From assembly GCA_045863555.1 (NCBI GenBank), contig BTUU01000013.1, forward strand, positions 1-64,000: a DNA stretch of 64,000 nucleotides, given 5' to 3'. The notes under the pieces are model-generated. The model was not told the DNA's origin. It was given only the letters and a program-made list of their open reading frames with translations, and made no database searches. The position numbers were made by a program, and so were the translations under genes. The stretch comes from JACRLV01 sp045863555 (GTDB taxonomy: Bacteria > Planctomycetota > Phycisphaerae > UBA1845 > Fen-1342). Below are positions 33,187 to 41,555 of this stretch, piece by piece (within the stretch, counting starts at the first letter, position 1; every line of letters starts with the position of its first letter).

Positions 33187-36135
33187 ATGTCTACTCGATC
33201 TTCGATCGTTGCGCTGGTGGTTTTCACATTCACAATTCCGGCCGCGTGGGCTGACCTTGATGCGCTTCGGGCCGAGCAGCTTCGGTGCGAATATCGCGTC
33301 GATCCGCTGGCGGTCGAGGAGCAGCATCCGCGGCTGAGCTGGATCGTCGCGTCGGAGCGGCGCGGGGAGAAGCAGACGGCGTACCGCATTCTGGTGGCGT
33401 CGACGCCCGAGCGGCTGCTCAAGGACGAGGGCGATCTGTGGGACAGCGGAAAGGTCGAGTCGGGCGCGACGACGCACATCGCCTACGCGGGCAAACCGCT
33501 GGAATCGGGTGCGGCCGCGTACTGGAAGGTCCGCGCGTGGAACAAGGACGGCGTTGAAGGGCCGTGGAGCGCGCCGGCACGGTGGGAGATGGGACTGCTC
33601 AAACCGGCGGACTGGGCGGCGCGGTGGATCGACGCTTCGCCGACGCCGACGGCGCTGAAGATCACCGAGGCGACGTATTACACATCTGACGGGAAGGTCA
33701 AAAAGGACGTCACGGAGGCCGTGTCGCGGCTGCTGGCTGAGAAAGGGCCGGAATTTCCCGTGACGAACGAGAATCTGGGCGGCGACCCGGCCAAGGATGT
33801 GCACAAGCGGCTGCATGTGAAATTCACGTGCAACGGCGTGCCGCTGGAGGTGGACTGCGCGGAGAAGGCGAACCTGTATCTGCCGGCCGGGCAGGTGCCC
33901 TATCTACGGAAGAGCTTTGATCTGGTGAAACCTGTCGCGCGGGCGCGGATTTTCGCGACGGCGCTGGGCGTGTACGAATTGCGGCTCAACGGGAAGCGCG
34001 TCGGCGATGCGTACCTGGCGCCGGGCTGGACGGATTATCCGAAGCGCGTCCGCTACCAGGCCTACGACGTGACGAAGCAACTCGCGCAGGGCGAGAACGT
34101 GCTCGGGGCGATCGTCGCGCCGGGGTGGTTCGCGGGGCACGTCGGGCTTTTCAATGCGTTCCAGTTTTACGGCAAACCGCCGGCGCTGCGGGCGCAGCTT
34201 GAAATCACGTTTACCGATGGGACCTCGACGCGGGTCGTGAGCGATGAGTCGTGGAAGACGCACGCGAGCCCGCTGTTGATGGCGGACCTGCTGAAGGGCG
34301 AGACGTATGATGCGGCGCTCGAAATTCCCGGGTGGGATGCGGCGGGTTTTGACGCGAGCACCTGGAAGCCCGCGAAGGCGCGCGACGAACAGTGGAATCT
34401 TCAGGCGGATGTCGACGAGCCGATCCGCGTCTTTGCCGAGCTGCCCGCGCGGTCGCTGAGCGAGCCTGCGCCCGGGCACTGGGTCTTCGATCTCGGCCAG
34501 AACATGGTCGGCGTCGTGCGGCTGCGCGTGGCCGCGCCGAAGGGGACGGTGGTGACGATCCGGCACGCGGAGGTGTTGAACGCGGACGGGACGATCTACA
34601 CAGCCAACCTGCGCGGGGCGACGTCGACGGATACGTATGTCTGCAAGGGCGACGGGGTGGAGACGTGGCAGCCGGGGTTCACATTTCACGGGTTCCGGTA
34701 TGTGGAGTTGACGGGGCTGTCGAAGAAACCAGCCCTGGACGCGGTCACGGGCGTCGCCTTCGGCAGCGATCTGCCGCTGGTGGGCGAGTTCGAGTGCTCC
34801 GATCCGCGGGTGAATCAGCTCCAGTCGAACATCTATTGGGGGCTGCGGGGGAATTACCTGAGCATCCCGACGGATTGCCCGCAGCGCGACGAGCGCATGG
34901 GCTGGATGGGCGATGCGCAGGTGTTCACGCCGACGGCGACGTTCAACTGCGACGTGGCCGCGTTCATGACCAAGTGGATGGTCGACGTGATCGATGCCCA
35001 GCGCGAGGACGGGGCGTTTGCGGATGTTTCGCCGGTGATGCGGGGGCTCAATTTCGGCACACCGGCGTGGGGCGACGCGGGCGTGATCGTGCCGTGGACG
35101 ATCTACGAGGCGTATGGCGATACGCGGATGCTGGAGCGGTGCGCGGCGTCGATGGTCAAGTGGGTCGAGTGGTGCAAGGCCAACAGCACCGACCTCATCC
35201 GCGAGAAGAACCGCGGAAACGACTACGGCGACTGGCTGTCTATCAAGGCGGATACGTCGAAGGAGCTGATCGGCACGGCGTATTTCGCGCATTCGACCGA
35301 TCTGCTGGCGCGGTCGCTTCGCGTTCTCGGGCGTGACGCCGACGCGGAGAAATATGAGAAGCTGTTCGCGGACATCAAGGCGGCGTTCATTCGACGGTAT
35401 GTCGAGGCGGACGGGCGGATTAAGAACGCCACGCAGAGTTCGTACATCCTGGCGCTGCGGTTCAACCTGCTGCCGGACGAGTTGCGGGCGAAGGCGATTG
35501 AGGAACTGGTCGCGGATGTGGAGTCGCGGGACTGGCACGTTTCGACGGGGTTTGTCGGCGTCAGTCACATTCTGCACGTGCTGGAGGCGGGCGGGCGGAC
35601 GGACGTCGCCCATCGGCTGCTGATGCAGGACACGTTTCCGTCGTGGCTGTTCTCGGTGAAGCATGGGGCGACGACGATCTGGGAGCGGTGGGACGGCTGG
35701 ACGCCGGCGACGGGGCCGCATCCGGATTTCGGCATGAATTCGTTCAATCATTACGCGCTGGGCTCGTGCGGGCAGTGGATGTTTGAGCGCGTGGCGGGGA
35801 TTGCACGCGAGCCGGGCGTGGCCGCGTTTGAGAAGATCGTGGTGCATCCGCGGCCGGGGGCGCTGACGTCGGCGAAGGCGACGCTGCGGTCGATCCGGGG
35901 GCCGATCTCGACGGCGTGGACGGTGAAGGACGGCGAGTTCTCGCTGGATGTCTCGATTCCCGCGAATACGACGGCGACGGTGGTGCTGCCGACGAAGGAC
36001 AAGGACGGCGTGCGCGAATCCGGCGGGCCGGCGGAGGCGGCGCAGGGCGTGAAGTTCGTGCGGGTGGAGGGGGAGGAGAGTGTCTGGAGCGTGGGGTCGG
36101 GGAGGTATCGGTTTGCGTGCAAGATGGCGGAGTGA
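33187..36135 (+). CDS. Secreted alpha-L-rhamnosidase, GH78
   Basis: This 982-residue protein has a signal peptide (IVALVVFTFTIPAAWA). It has the full GH78 order: an N-terminal Fn3-like domain (LRCEYRVDPLAVEEQHPRLSW), rhamnosidase N beta domain, concanavalin-like domain (PGWFAGHVG, HWVFDLGQNMVGVVRLRV), then the alpha/alpha barrel with PTDCPQRDERMGWMGDAQVF (Asp568-Glu569-Arg570). The C-terminal beta domain includes GATTIWERWDGW. It hydrolyses terminal alpha-L-rhamnose from plant or microbial polysaccharides and glycosides. A roughly 60-residue insert with KKDVTEAVSRLL (about 160-235) is atypical. GAGGTG precedes the start, and the stop overlaps a GTG of the next frame. Confidence 0.93.
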   Translation: MSTRSSIVALVVFTFTIPAAWADLDALRAEQLRCEYRVDPLAVEEQHPRLSWIVASERRGEKQTAYRILVASTPERLLKDEGDLWDSGKVESGATTHIAYAGKPLESGAAAYWKVRAWNKDGVEGPWSAPARWEMGLLKPADWAARWIDASPTPTALKITEATYYTSDGKVKKDVTEAVSRLLAEKGPEFPVTNENLGGDPAKDVHKRLHVKFTCNGVPLEVDCAEKANLYLPAGQVPYLRKSFDLVKPVARARIFATALGVYELRLNGKRVGDAYLAPGWTDYPKRVRYQAYDVTKQLAQGENVLGAIVAPGWFAGHVGLFNAFQFYGKPPALRAQLEITFTDGTSTRVVSDESWKTHASPLLMADLLKGETYDAALEIPGWDAAGFDASTWKPAKARDEQWNLQADVDEPIRVFAELPARSLSEPAPGHWVFDLGQNMVGVVRLRVAAPKGTVVTIRHAEVLNADGTIYTANLRGATSTDTYVCKGDGVETWQPGFTFHGFRYVELTGLSKKPALDAVTGVAFGSDLPLVGEFECSDPRVNQLQSNIYWGLRGNYLSIPTDCPQRDERMGWMGDAQVFTPTATFNCDVAAFMTKWMVDVIDAQREDGAFADVSPVMRGLNFGTPAWGDAGVIVPWTIYEAYGDTRMLERCAASMVKWVEWCKANSTDLIREKNRGNDYGDWLSIKADTSKELIGTAYFAHSTDLLARSLRVLGRDADAEKYEKLFADIKAAFIRRYVEADGRIKNATQSSYILALRFNLLPDELRAKAIEELVADVESRDWHVSTGFVGVSHILHVLEAGGRTDVAHRLLMQDTFPSWLFSVKHGATTIWERWDGWTPATGPHPDFGMNSFNHYALGSCGQWMFERVAGIAREPGVAAFEKIVVHPRPGALTSAKATLRSIRGPISTAWTVKDGEFSLDVSIPANTTATVVLPTKDKDGVRESGGPAEAAQGVKFVRVEGEESVWSVGSGRYRFACKMAE

Positions 36136-36148
36136 CCGCGTCGGGGGA

Positions 36149-36176
36149 ATGCAGAATGAAGAATGCAGAATGCAGA
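36149..36176. repeat. Short gcagaat/gaagaat heptamer repeat at gene start
   Basis: atgcagaatgaagaatgcag and following bases form an imperfect heptamer series spanning the start codon of the next gene. It supplies that gene's first codons (MKNAECRN). Confidence 0.7.
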
Positions 36177-38717
36177 AACCGAATACTCGCCGGTTCGGTA
36201 CTTTTCGCGGTTTTTCTTGCGTCTGCGGCGCTGCCGCCCGCGGTCGATACGGCTGCGCCCGCAACACAGCCCGCCGCGAAGCTGCCGTCCGTTGATCTTC
36301 GGCCGCTTTTCGAGGGGTGGAACCTGCCCGTCCGCAGTCAGGGCGCGCGGGGGACGTGCTCCGCATTTGTGATCACGCAGGCGCTGGAGTTTGCCCGGGC
36401 CCGCCGCACCGGCCACGGCACACCGCTCAGCGTTGAGTATCTGAACTGGGTGTCGAATGAGGTCGCCGGCAACCGGGAGGACGGTGGGTTCTTCTGGGAC
36501 CTCTGGCGCGGTTTTGAGCGGCTTCGCATCTGCACGGAGGTTCAGTGGCCCTATCGCGCGACGTATGACGAGTCGAACGAGCCGCCAGCGGAGCTGCGCT
36601 GGCGGGCGCGCGAGTTCATGCCGGAACGCTACCGGTATCACTGGATCAAGGAGTGGGACGTCAAGACCGGCCTGACGCCGGAGCAGCTCGCCGAGATCAA
36701 GCGGACGCTCGACCGGCAGTGGCCGGTCTGCGGCGGGCTGCGCTGGCCGAAGGTGGAGAAGTGGGAAGGCGACCTGCTGGAATTCGCGCCGCCCGAGGGT
36801 GTCCGCGACGGCCATAGCGTGCTGCTCGTGGGATACCAGGATGATCCGTCGCTCCCGGGCGGCGGCGCGCTGCTCTTTCGCAACAGCGCCCGCCCGAAGC
36901 AGGACGGCCGGATGACGTATGCGTACGCGAGCGCGTACATGAACGACGCCGCGTGGATCGACTTTGATGCGTACCAGGCTGCCGTTGTGGATCCGCCACC
37001 GCTCTTCCATCCCATCGGCGGCGTGGACAATGCTCCGCTCTCGCGCGATGCCGTCGAATTGATCAGCCCTCTCTCGATGCCGCCGCCGGGCCGCAATTGC
37101 CGTGTTTCGAGCAACCAGCGGCCGGACTGGCACACGGAAAATCTCGACATGACCTGGCTTCAGCCGGGCGAGTCGATCGACGTGCCGCTGCTCGGGCCGG
37201 GCGTGATCACGCACATGTGGTTCACGAGCCACGCGGGCTGGGTGGGTGAGCTGAACGCGCTCAGCCTGCGGATCTACTGGGACGGCAGCGACGAGCCGGG
37301 CGTCGAGGTGCCGCTGGGCGATTTCTTCGCCGTCGGCCAGGGCAGGCCGGCGGTCGTCAGCAGCATTCCCGTGCAGGTGTCGCCGACGGGCTCGCTGAGC
37401 TGCTACTGGCGGATGCCGTTTCACAAGGCGGCGCGGATCGTCATCCGGAATGACAATCCCGACCGCGGGGCGGGGCTCTATTGGCAGATCGACTGGACGC
37501 GGGTGAAGTCGCTGCCCGAAGACACGCCGCGGTTCTTTGCATCGTACCGGTGCGAATTTCCGGCGAAGGCGGGCAGCGACTACCTAGTCGCTGATCTGGA
37601 GGGCCGGGGGCTCTACGTCGGCACGGTGATGTCGGTGACGCTCGGGCAGGACGGCTGGTTCGGCGAGGGTGATGATTTTTTCTACATCAACGGCGAGTCG
37701 ACGCCGAGCCTTCAGGGAACGGGCACCGAGGATTACTTCAATGACGCGTGGGGATTCCGTGAGCGAACCACGCCCTGGTTCGGCCAGCCGCGCTGGCAGG
37801 GCGACGCCGCGGGCGACAGCGGCGTCTGCTATCGGTGGCATCTGCCCGATCCGGTGAATTTCTCGAGTTCGCTGAAGCTGGCGATCGAGCACAAGGGCAA
37901 CCGCAGCGAGTCGTCCAATGCGTTTTTCATCGAGCGGCCGGACTATTTCAGCAGCGTCGCGTTCTGGTATCAGACGGGCCGGCCGAAGGCGCTTCCGCCG
38001 CTGCCGGACTGGAAGAGCCGGCGCGTTCCGTGGCAGATTCAGCACTTTGTGAAGGCGTTTCAGCGGGTGAAGGTCGAGGCCGGACCTGCGCCGAAAATCG
38101 ACACGTCGGGGCTGTTCGGCGCGCGGCCGGTGCTGCTGTGGCCGAACAAGACGCCGGGGGCGACGCTCACGATTCCGATCGAGGTTGAACAGGGTGGCCG
38201 GTGCGCGGTGCGGCTGGTCGCGGGGAGCGGGGCGGACTATGGCACGTTTGATATTGAGGTCGATGGGAAGCTCATCGCGACGAAGAGCTTCCGCTCGGCC
38301 GATCCGAACGAGCTGGACCTGCTGCTCGGGACGCATGAGCTGAGCGCGGGGCCGCACGAGCTTACATTTCGTGCGTCAACGGATGAGGCAGCGGCCGGGC
38401 CGCTGGCGGTCGAGATGGCGCGCATCCTTGCGCTGCCGCCGGAGGCGAACCGCACGGTCCGCACGCACCACGAGGCGCATTTCATCCGCCTCGCGATCGG
38501 TCGGGCGATGTACGCGTATCGGCTTGCGTATGGCGACCTGCCCGATTCACTGGACACGCTGGTGGCGAAGGGCGTCATGGCCGAGCGCTATCTGCGCGAC
38601 GAGAACGACCAGCCGCTGACGTCGCGGCGCGAGGGCGGCTTTCTCGTTGTCGAGTCCAAGGGAGAGAAGGGGGAGCCGTGGACGCATCGGTGGCAGGGGT
38701 TGGATCCGCGGCGGTGA
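36156..38717 (+). CDS. Fusion of papain-like C1 peptidase and GH172 (DUF2961) domains
   Basis: This 853-residue secreted protein (VLFAVFLASAALPPAVDTA) has two modules. Residues about 45-275 are a C1 papain fold with Gln62, catalytic Cys68 (QGARGTCSAF), His220 (DGHSVLLVGY) and Asn243 (FRNSAR). Residues about 290-590 are a DUF2961/GH172 domain with PLGDFFAVG and LQGTGTEDYFNDAWGF (Glu525). GH172 members act on arabino- and fructofuranosides. The last 260 residues are beta-rich and end with a helical segment. No other papain-GH172 chain comes to mind. ATG 36156 is preferred (gggggaa upstream); GTG 36132 overlapping the rhamnosidase stop is the alternative. It is operonic with GH78. Confidence 0.8.
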   Translation: MKNAECRNRILAGSVLFAVFLASAALPPAVDTAAPATQPAAKLPSVDLRPLFEGWNLPVRSQGARGTCSAFVITQALEFARARRTGHGTPLSVEYLNWVSNEVAGNREDGGFFWDLWRGFERLRICTEVQWPYRATYDESNEPPAELRWRAREFMPERYRYHWIKEWDVKTGLTPEQLAEIKRTLDRQWPVCGGLRWPKVEKWEGDLLEFAPPEGVRDGHSVLLVGYQDDPSLPGGGALLFRNSARPKQDGRMTYAYASAYMNDAAWIDFDAYQAAVVDPPPLFHPIGGVDNAPLSRDAVELISPLSMPPPGRNCRVSSNQRPDWHTENLDMTWLQPGESIDVPLLGPGVITHMWFTSHAGWVGELNALSLRIYWDGSDEPGVEVPLGDFFAVGQGRPAVVSSIPVQVSPTGSLSCYWRMPFHKAARIVIRNDNPDRGAGLYWQIDWTRVKSLPEDTPRFFASYRCEFPAKAGSDYLVADLEGRGLYVGTVMSVTLGQDGWFGEGDDFFYINGESTPSLQGTGTEDYFNDAWGFRERTTPWFGQPRWQGDAAGDSGVCYRWHLPDPVNFSSSLKLAIEHKGNRSESSNAFFIERPDYFSSVAFWYQTGRPKALPPLPDWKSRRVPWQIQHFVKAFQRVKVEAGPAPKIDTSGLFGARPVLLWPNKTPGATLTIPIEVEQGGRCAVRLVAGSGADYGTFDIEVDGKLIATKSFRSADPNELDLLLGTHELSAGPHELTFRASTDEAAAGPLAVEMARILALPPEANRTVRTHHEAHFIRLAIGRAMYAYRLAYGDLPDSLDTLVAKGVMAERYLRDENDQPLTSRREGGFLVVESKGEKGEPWTHRWQGLDPRR

Positions 38718-38730
38718 TACGAGCAACTGA

Positions 38731-38736
38731 TAGAAT
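38731..38736 (+). promoter_or_regulatory. -10 box TAGAAT, possible leaderless start
   Basis: TAGAAT, seven bases and then ATG 38744. The same arrangement occurs before holA. Confidence 0.4.
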
Positions 38737-38743
38737 GATCCCG

Positions 38744-39370
38744 ATGATCGAGACTGTTAACACCGACCGCGCGAAATGGAACGTTTACCCCGGAGACGAT
38801 CCCACGTTCCTGAATTTCGCGACGAAGATCATCGCTGCGGCTGCGGCGCTCGCTCAGCATCGACACATCGTCGTGGTGCGAATCGATAACTGGTTCGGCC
38901 AGGGCTGGCTTGGTTTTCCCAAGCTTCAATTCCGCCACCGCAGACGCCCCGGCGGTCTCTGGACGACTAAGAAACTGCGGAAACCCACTTGGTTTATTCC
39001 GCCATTTCACCCCCACCGCGTGCTTTCGGAAGCCCGGTTCGAGATGAGTGAGGACGGGATCGCCGATGGCCCATTTGAGCTGTCCCGACCATTGCATCAT
39101 TCAAACGGGCCATCGACGCGGCCGCGACTCACGCTCCACGGCGAGCGGAGCTTCGCGGAGGCGTGCGAAGCGGGAATCTACGCGTGGTGCAGCGGAAATA
39201 CGAGGGTGAACGATCGAGCCGCCTTGATGGTTTACAACCGATCGGCGGAGGAAGTATCCGGCTGGTATGCCGAGTTCCGAAAAGTCGACTCCTGGCGCTT
39301 ATCGCGGCGCAAGGGCGTCAATGACGCAGACTGGCGTCGAATGCTCGAGGTCAGTGGGGTCACGAAATAG
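38744..39370 (+). CDS. Hypothetical protein
   Basis: This 208-residue protein has no recognised domain. It is basic in the middle (LQFRHRRRPGGLW, KKLRKPTWF) and contains aromatic-rich segments (NWFGQGWLGF, GIYAWCSG). It has no signal peptide or membrane helix. ATG 38744 fits a TAGAAT-7-ATG leaderless start; ATG 38735 is three codons longer. Codon use is less GC-rich than in the neighbouring enzyme genes, and it opens a patch of small unknown genes up to 41383. Confidence 0.6.
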   Translation: MIETVNTDRAKWNVYPGDDPTFLNFATKIIAAAAALAQHRHIVVVRIDNWFGQGWLGFPKLQFRHRRRPGGLWTTKKLRKPTWFIPPFHPHRVLSEARFEMSEDGIADGPFELSRPLHHSNGPSTRPRLTLHGERSFAEACEAGIYAWCSGNTRVNDRAALMVYNRSAEEVSGWYAEFRKVDSWRLSRRKGVNDADWRRMLEVSGVTK

Positions 39371-39409
39371 CGTCCGGTCGACGACGAATCGACGGTCGGC
39401 TTGTACCGG

Positions 39410-39652
39410 TTACAGAAGGGCGTAGGCCGCAGGACGGCCGATCCGCAGGATAAAGAGCGCCGGATCTGCATGTCGGGCCTTCATTCGGCCGATCGCATCG
39501 ACAGCGACATCCGCGATTTCGTATTCGCCGGTGTCGATGTCGAGAACGAGGAAGCGCCCGTCGTGCTGCGGCTCCACACTCGCGCGGATCTGCTCGTCGT
39601 AGAGCGTCTGTCCACGGGAGGTGATCTCTTCGTTTGAGAAGCGCGTATGCAT
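39410..39652 (-). CDS. Small conserved hypothetical protein
   Basis: This 80-residue protein starts MHTRFSNEEITSRGQTLYDE and has FLVLDIDTGEYEIADVAVDAI and FILRIGRPAAYALL near the end. This pattern (RG...YD..I, DI.TG.YE, .LR.G..AAY) is familiar from small cytosolic proteins of unknown role in cyanobacteria and planctomycetes, often encoded next to aspartic-protease-like genes. No such partner is present here. A TAGAAT box lies 65 bases upstream. Confidence 0.7.
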   Translation of the reverse strand: MHTRFSNEEITSRGQTLYDEQIRASVEPQHDGRFLVLDIDTGEYEIADVAVDAIGRMKARHADPALFILRIGRPAAYALL

Positions 39653-39716
39653 GGCGAACCTGAGCGTTACAGGCCTCCGAAGCGTCCATCCGACGCTCCT
39701 GTCCGGCCGTACTGTA

Positions 39717-39722
39717 ATTCTA
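39717..39722 (-). promoter_or_regulatory. -10 box TAGAAT for the 39652 gene
   Basis: TAGAAT on the minus strand, preceded by GTGC. It would give a leader of about 55-60 nt. Confidence 0.4.
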
Positions 39723-39789
39723 GCACGAACAGTCACGAAATCCCGGCATTGGAAAGAACGACCGCCCCCAGCGCTGCAACGACGGCTCT

Positions 39790-40395
39790 TTAGCCTTCGG
39801 GTGGATTTGACGCAGCAGTTTTCCTCGATTCTTCCGCGATCTCGCGGGCGAGGGCTTCGTCGAGCTTCATGCGCTCGGTGCGGCAGAGGGTTGAGCCGAC
39901 ATTGGCGAGGACATAACTCAGCACGAGTGGCAGCAGCATGGCCGTTGGAAGCGCGACGGCGAGTGGCTGGTCGGAGCGACCGCCGTAATTCGACAAGTCG
40001 ACGACCGCACCGGTCATCAGGAGCGTGACGAGCATTGTCGTTGGCCAGCGCCATGCCCGTCGGGGCTCCGCGTAGCCCAAGCATAGGCCGAAAAATGGGA
40101 TCAACCCGGCCAACAGGCACCCACTGCCCGGGTTCCACGACAACCCTGCAAGAAGCACGCCGCCGAGCAAACCGAGTGTCGAGACGAGGTAGCACATACG
40201 GTCGCGGCGTACGAGCCGCCAGGGGGCGAGGAGCTGGTTATACGTGAACGTGCCGCCGCATTCGGGGCAGGTGGTCGGGAACTCGGTGATGCGGTAGAGG
40301 TCGTATTCGCAGCGCGGGCAGGGGATGTGCTGGATCGGGAACGATCCACCGGGACCCTCCGGCCGGGAACTCGGAATTTCCCGGTGATCGCTAAT
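39790..40395 (-). CDS. Zinc-ribbon membrane protein, start codon unclear
   Basis: The open frame encodes an N-terminal zinc ribbon (CPRCEYDLYRITEFPTTCPE, two CPxC pairs). About three membrane helices follow (YLVSTLGLLGGVLLAGL, CLLAGLIPFFGLCLG, VLPTAMLLPLVLSYV-like) and then a charged tail. Zinc-ribbon-plus-TM proteins of this layout are common in Phycisphaerae. No ATG, GTG or TTG occurs in frame upstream of the ribbon; the first is ATG 40197, which would delete it. The frame opens after a stop at 40402, and ATT 40395 overlaps the previous gene's stop (ATTAG). A rare ATT start or a sequence error are both possible. Confidence 0.6.
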   Translation of the reverse strand: MSDHREIPSSRPEGPGGSFPIQHIPCPRCEYDLYRITEFPTTCPECGGTFTYNQLLAPWRLVRRDRMCYLVSTLGLLGGVLLAGLSWNPGSGCLLAGLIPFFGLCLGYAEPRRAWRWPTTMLVTLLMTGAVVDLSNYGGRSDQPLAVALPTAMLLPLVLSYVLANVGSTLCRTERMKLDEALAREIAEESRKTAASNPPEG

Positions 40396-40801
40396 AGCCT
40401 GTTACCTCGGTGCTGACGACACGGCCGTCGTCGTCGAGGTTCACGTATAGAAACGCATCATCCCACGCCACCATGCTCCACGATCCAAGGTAATAACTGA
40501 AAGTCACCCGGCCATCCAGCGGGTTGCCCCCCGCGTCCTGTCGACGGTCGGAGATGATTTTCTCCGGTTCGCCGAGGAGTGATTCGACCTCAGCGGCGGC
40601 GCGCCCAACCGCGATATGGCGGCGCGCATCGTTCGCCATACGAGCTCGCGTCCTGGAATCCGCTGCCCGCCACTGATCCACGGCGAACGGCAGATCATCG
40701 AACGGCCAGGATCGCCGCAGCTGAACGAGCAAGCCGGCGAATCCAACGGCGAGAATGGCAAGAATCCAGACGGCGGGTCGAAGCATCCGATTTGGGTTCA
40801 T
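40391..40801 (-). CDS. Small membrane-anchored BamE/SmpA-like protein
   Basis: This 136-residue protein has one N-terminal helix (AVWILAILAVGFAGLLV). The fold pattern recalls BamE-like domains: VGRAAAEVESLLGEPEKI, FSYYLGSWS, FLYVNLDDDGRVVSTEV. Planctomycetes have many such small proteins that are not part of the BAM complex. The start is ATG 40801 or 40786. Its stop overlaps the first possible codon of the zinc-ribbon gene. Confidence 0.55.
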   Translation of the reverse strand: MNPNRMLRPAVWILAILAVGFAGLLVQLRRSWPFDDLPFAVDQWRAADSRTRARMANDARRHIAVGRAAAEVESLLGEPEKIISDRRQDAGGNPLDGRVTFSYYLGSWSMVAWDDAFLYVNLDDDGRVVSTEVTGY

Positions 40802-40834
40802 AAACCAACCCCGAACCGGTCATCGGCACGATAC

Positions 40835-41383
40835 CTACTGCCTCCGCGACCCACCCTGCCCGCGCGGTATCGCCTTGATCCCCAGCGATTCGAGCCACTT
40901 CGCGGCCCATTCGCGGTACCGGGCGTCGCGATACGCCCACCAGGCTTCGCGGGTCTCGCGCTTGCTCAGCGACTGTCGAAACCGCCGGAACGGGTGCGAC
41001 CCGCACAGCGCGTCGAGGAGGCGCTCCCGCTCCGACGCGTCGTCGAGGCTGTATGCGAAATCGCGCATGCACTTGGCATCGTCCGCGGGATCGGGGTCCG
41101 GGAGTTCGACATACCGGCCGGTATCGTCGTTCTCGATCGCGTGAACGATCGGCAGAAGGTCACGCTCCCATTGCGGGAGGTCTGCTTCGCCGGCGCCCTC
41201 GGTATCCTCGTCCTCGTCGTCGTCAACATCGCTGAGAAACGAATCCTTGAACAAGTCATCCGACAGCAGGTGCAGTGTGCCGGTCTGCGTATCGAGGAAT
41301 TTTCGCGCCTCGTCCATATTCTCACTCATCATGGTCGCGAGTTCGTCGAGATCGATGGGTACTTCGCGGTGGGTGTTGGACAC
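40835..41383 (-). CDS. UPF0158 family protein
   Basis: This 182-residue cytosolic protein has the UPF0158 layout: a short N-terminal segment FLDTQTGTLHLLSDD, an acidic stretch (DVDDDEDEDTEGAGEAD), then FRRFRQSLSKRETREAWWAYRDARYREWAAKWLESLGI at the C-terminus. The last part is the family hallmark (given here by positions about 130-168). The function is unknown. GTG 41383 has AAGGAG 7 bases upstream. Confidence 0.8.
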   Translation of the reverse strand: MSNTHREVPIDLDELATMMSENMDEARKFLDTQTGTLHLLSDDLFKDSFLSDVDDDEDEDTEGAGEADLPQWERDLLPIVHAIENDDTGRYVELPDPDPADDAKCMRDFAYSLDDASERERLLDALCGSHPFRRFRQSLSKRETREAWWAYRDARYREWAAKWLESLGIKAIPRGQGGSRRQ

Positions 41384-41488
41384 GCTGCGCTCCTTTCGGG
41401 TTCAGCGCTCGCGGCGAGCCGCGTTCTCGGACCCTGTGGGTCGCCGGCGTCGGACTCCGAGGTCCGCCGCTACGAGACGGCGGCCGCT

Positions 41489-41514
41489 GTCGGGCACGGA
41501 GGCCCGACGCCACT
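41489..41514. repeat. REP-like palindrome (gtcgggc...gcccgac-gccact)
   Basis: tgtcgggcacggaggcccgacgcc-type hairpin in the gap between the UPF0158 and thioredoxin genes, same family as 32989-33018 and the in-frame copies in the RHS gene. Confidence 0.65.
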
Positions 41515-41555
41515 GACGCGTCCGTCGGGCGGCGGGGCCCGGCATCCCGCGGTTG

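Noticed and set aside
33159..33479. Antisense frame at the rhamnosidase start
   Set aside because: Mirror of the GH78 coding strand.
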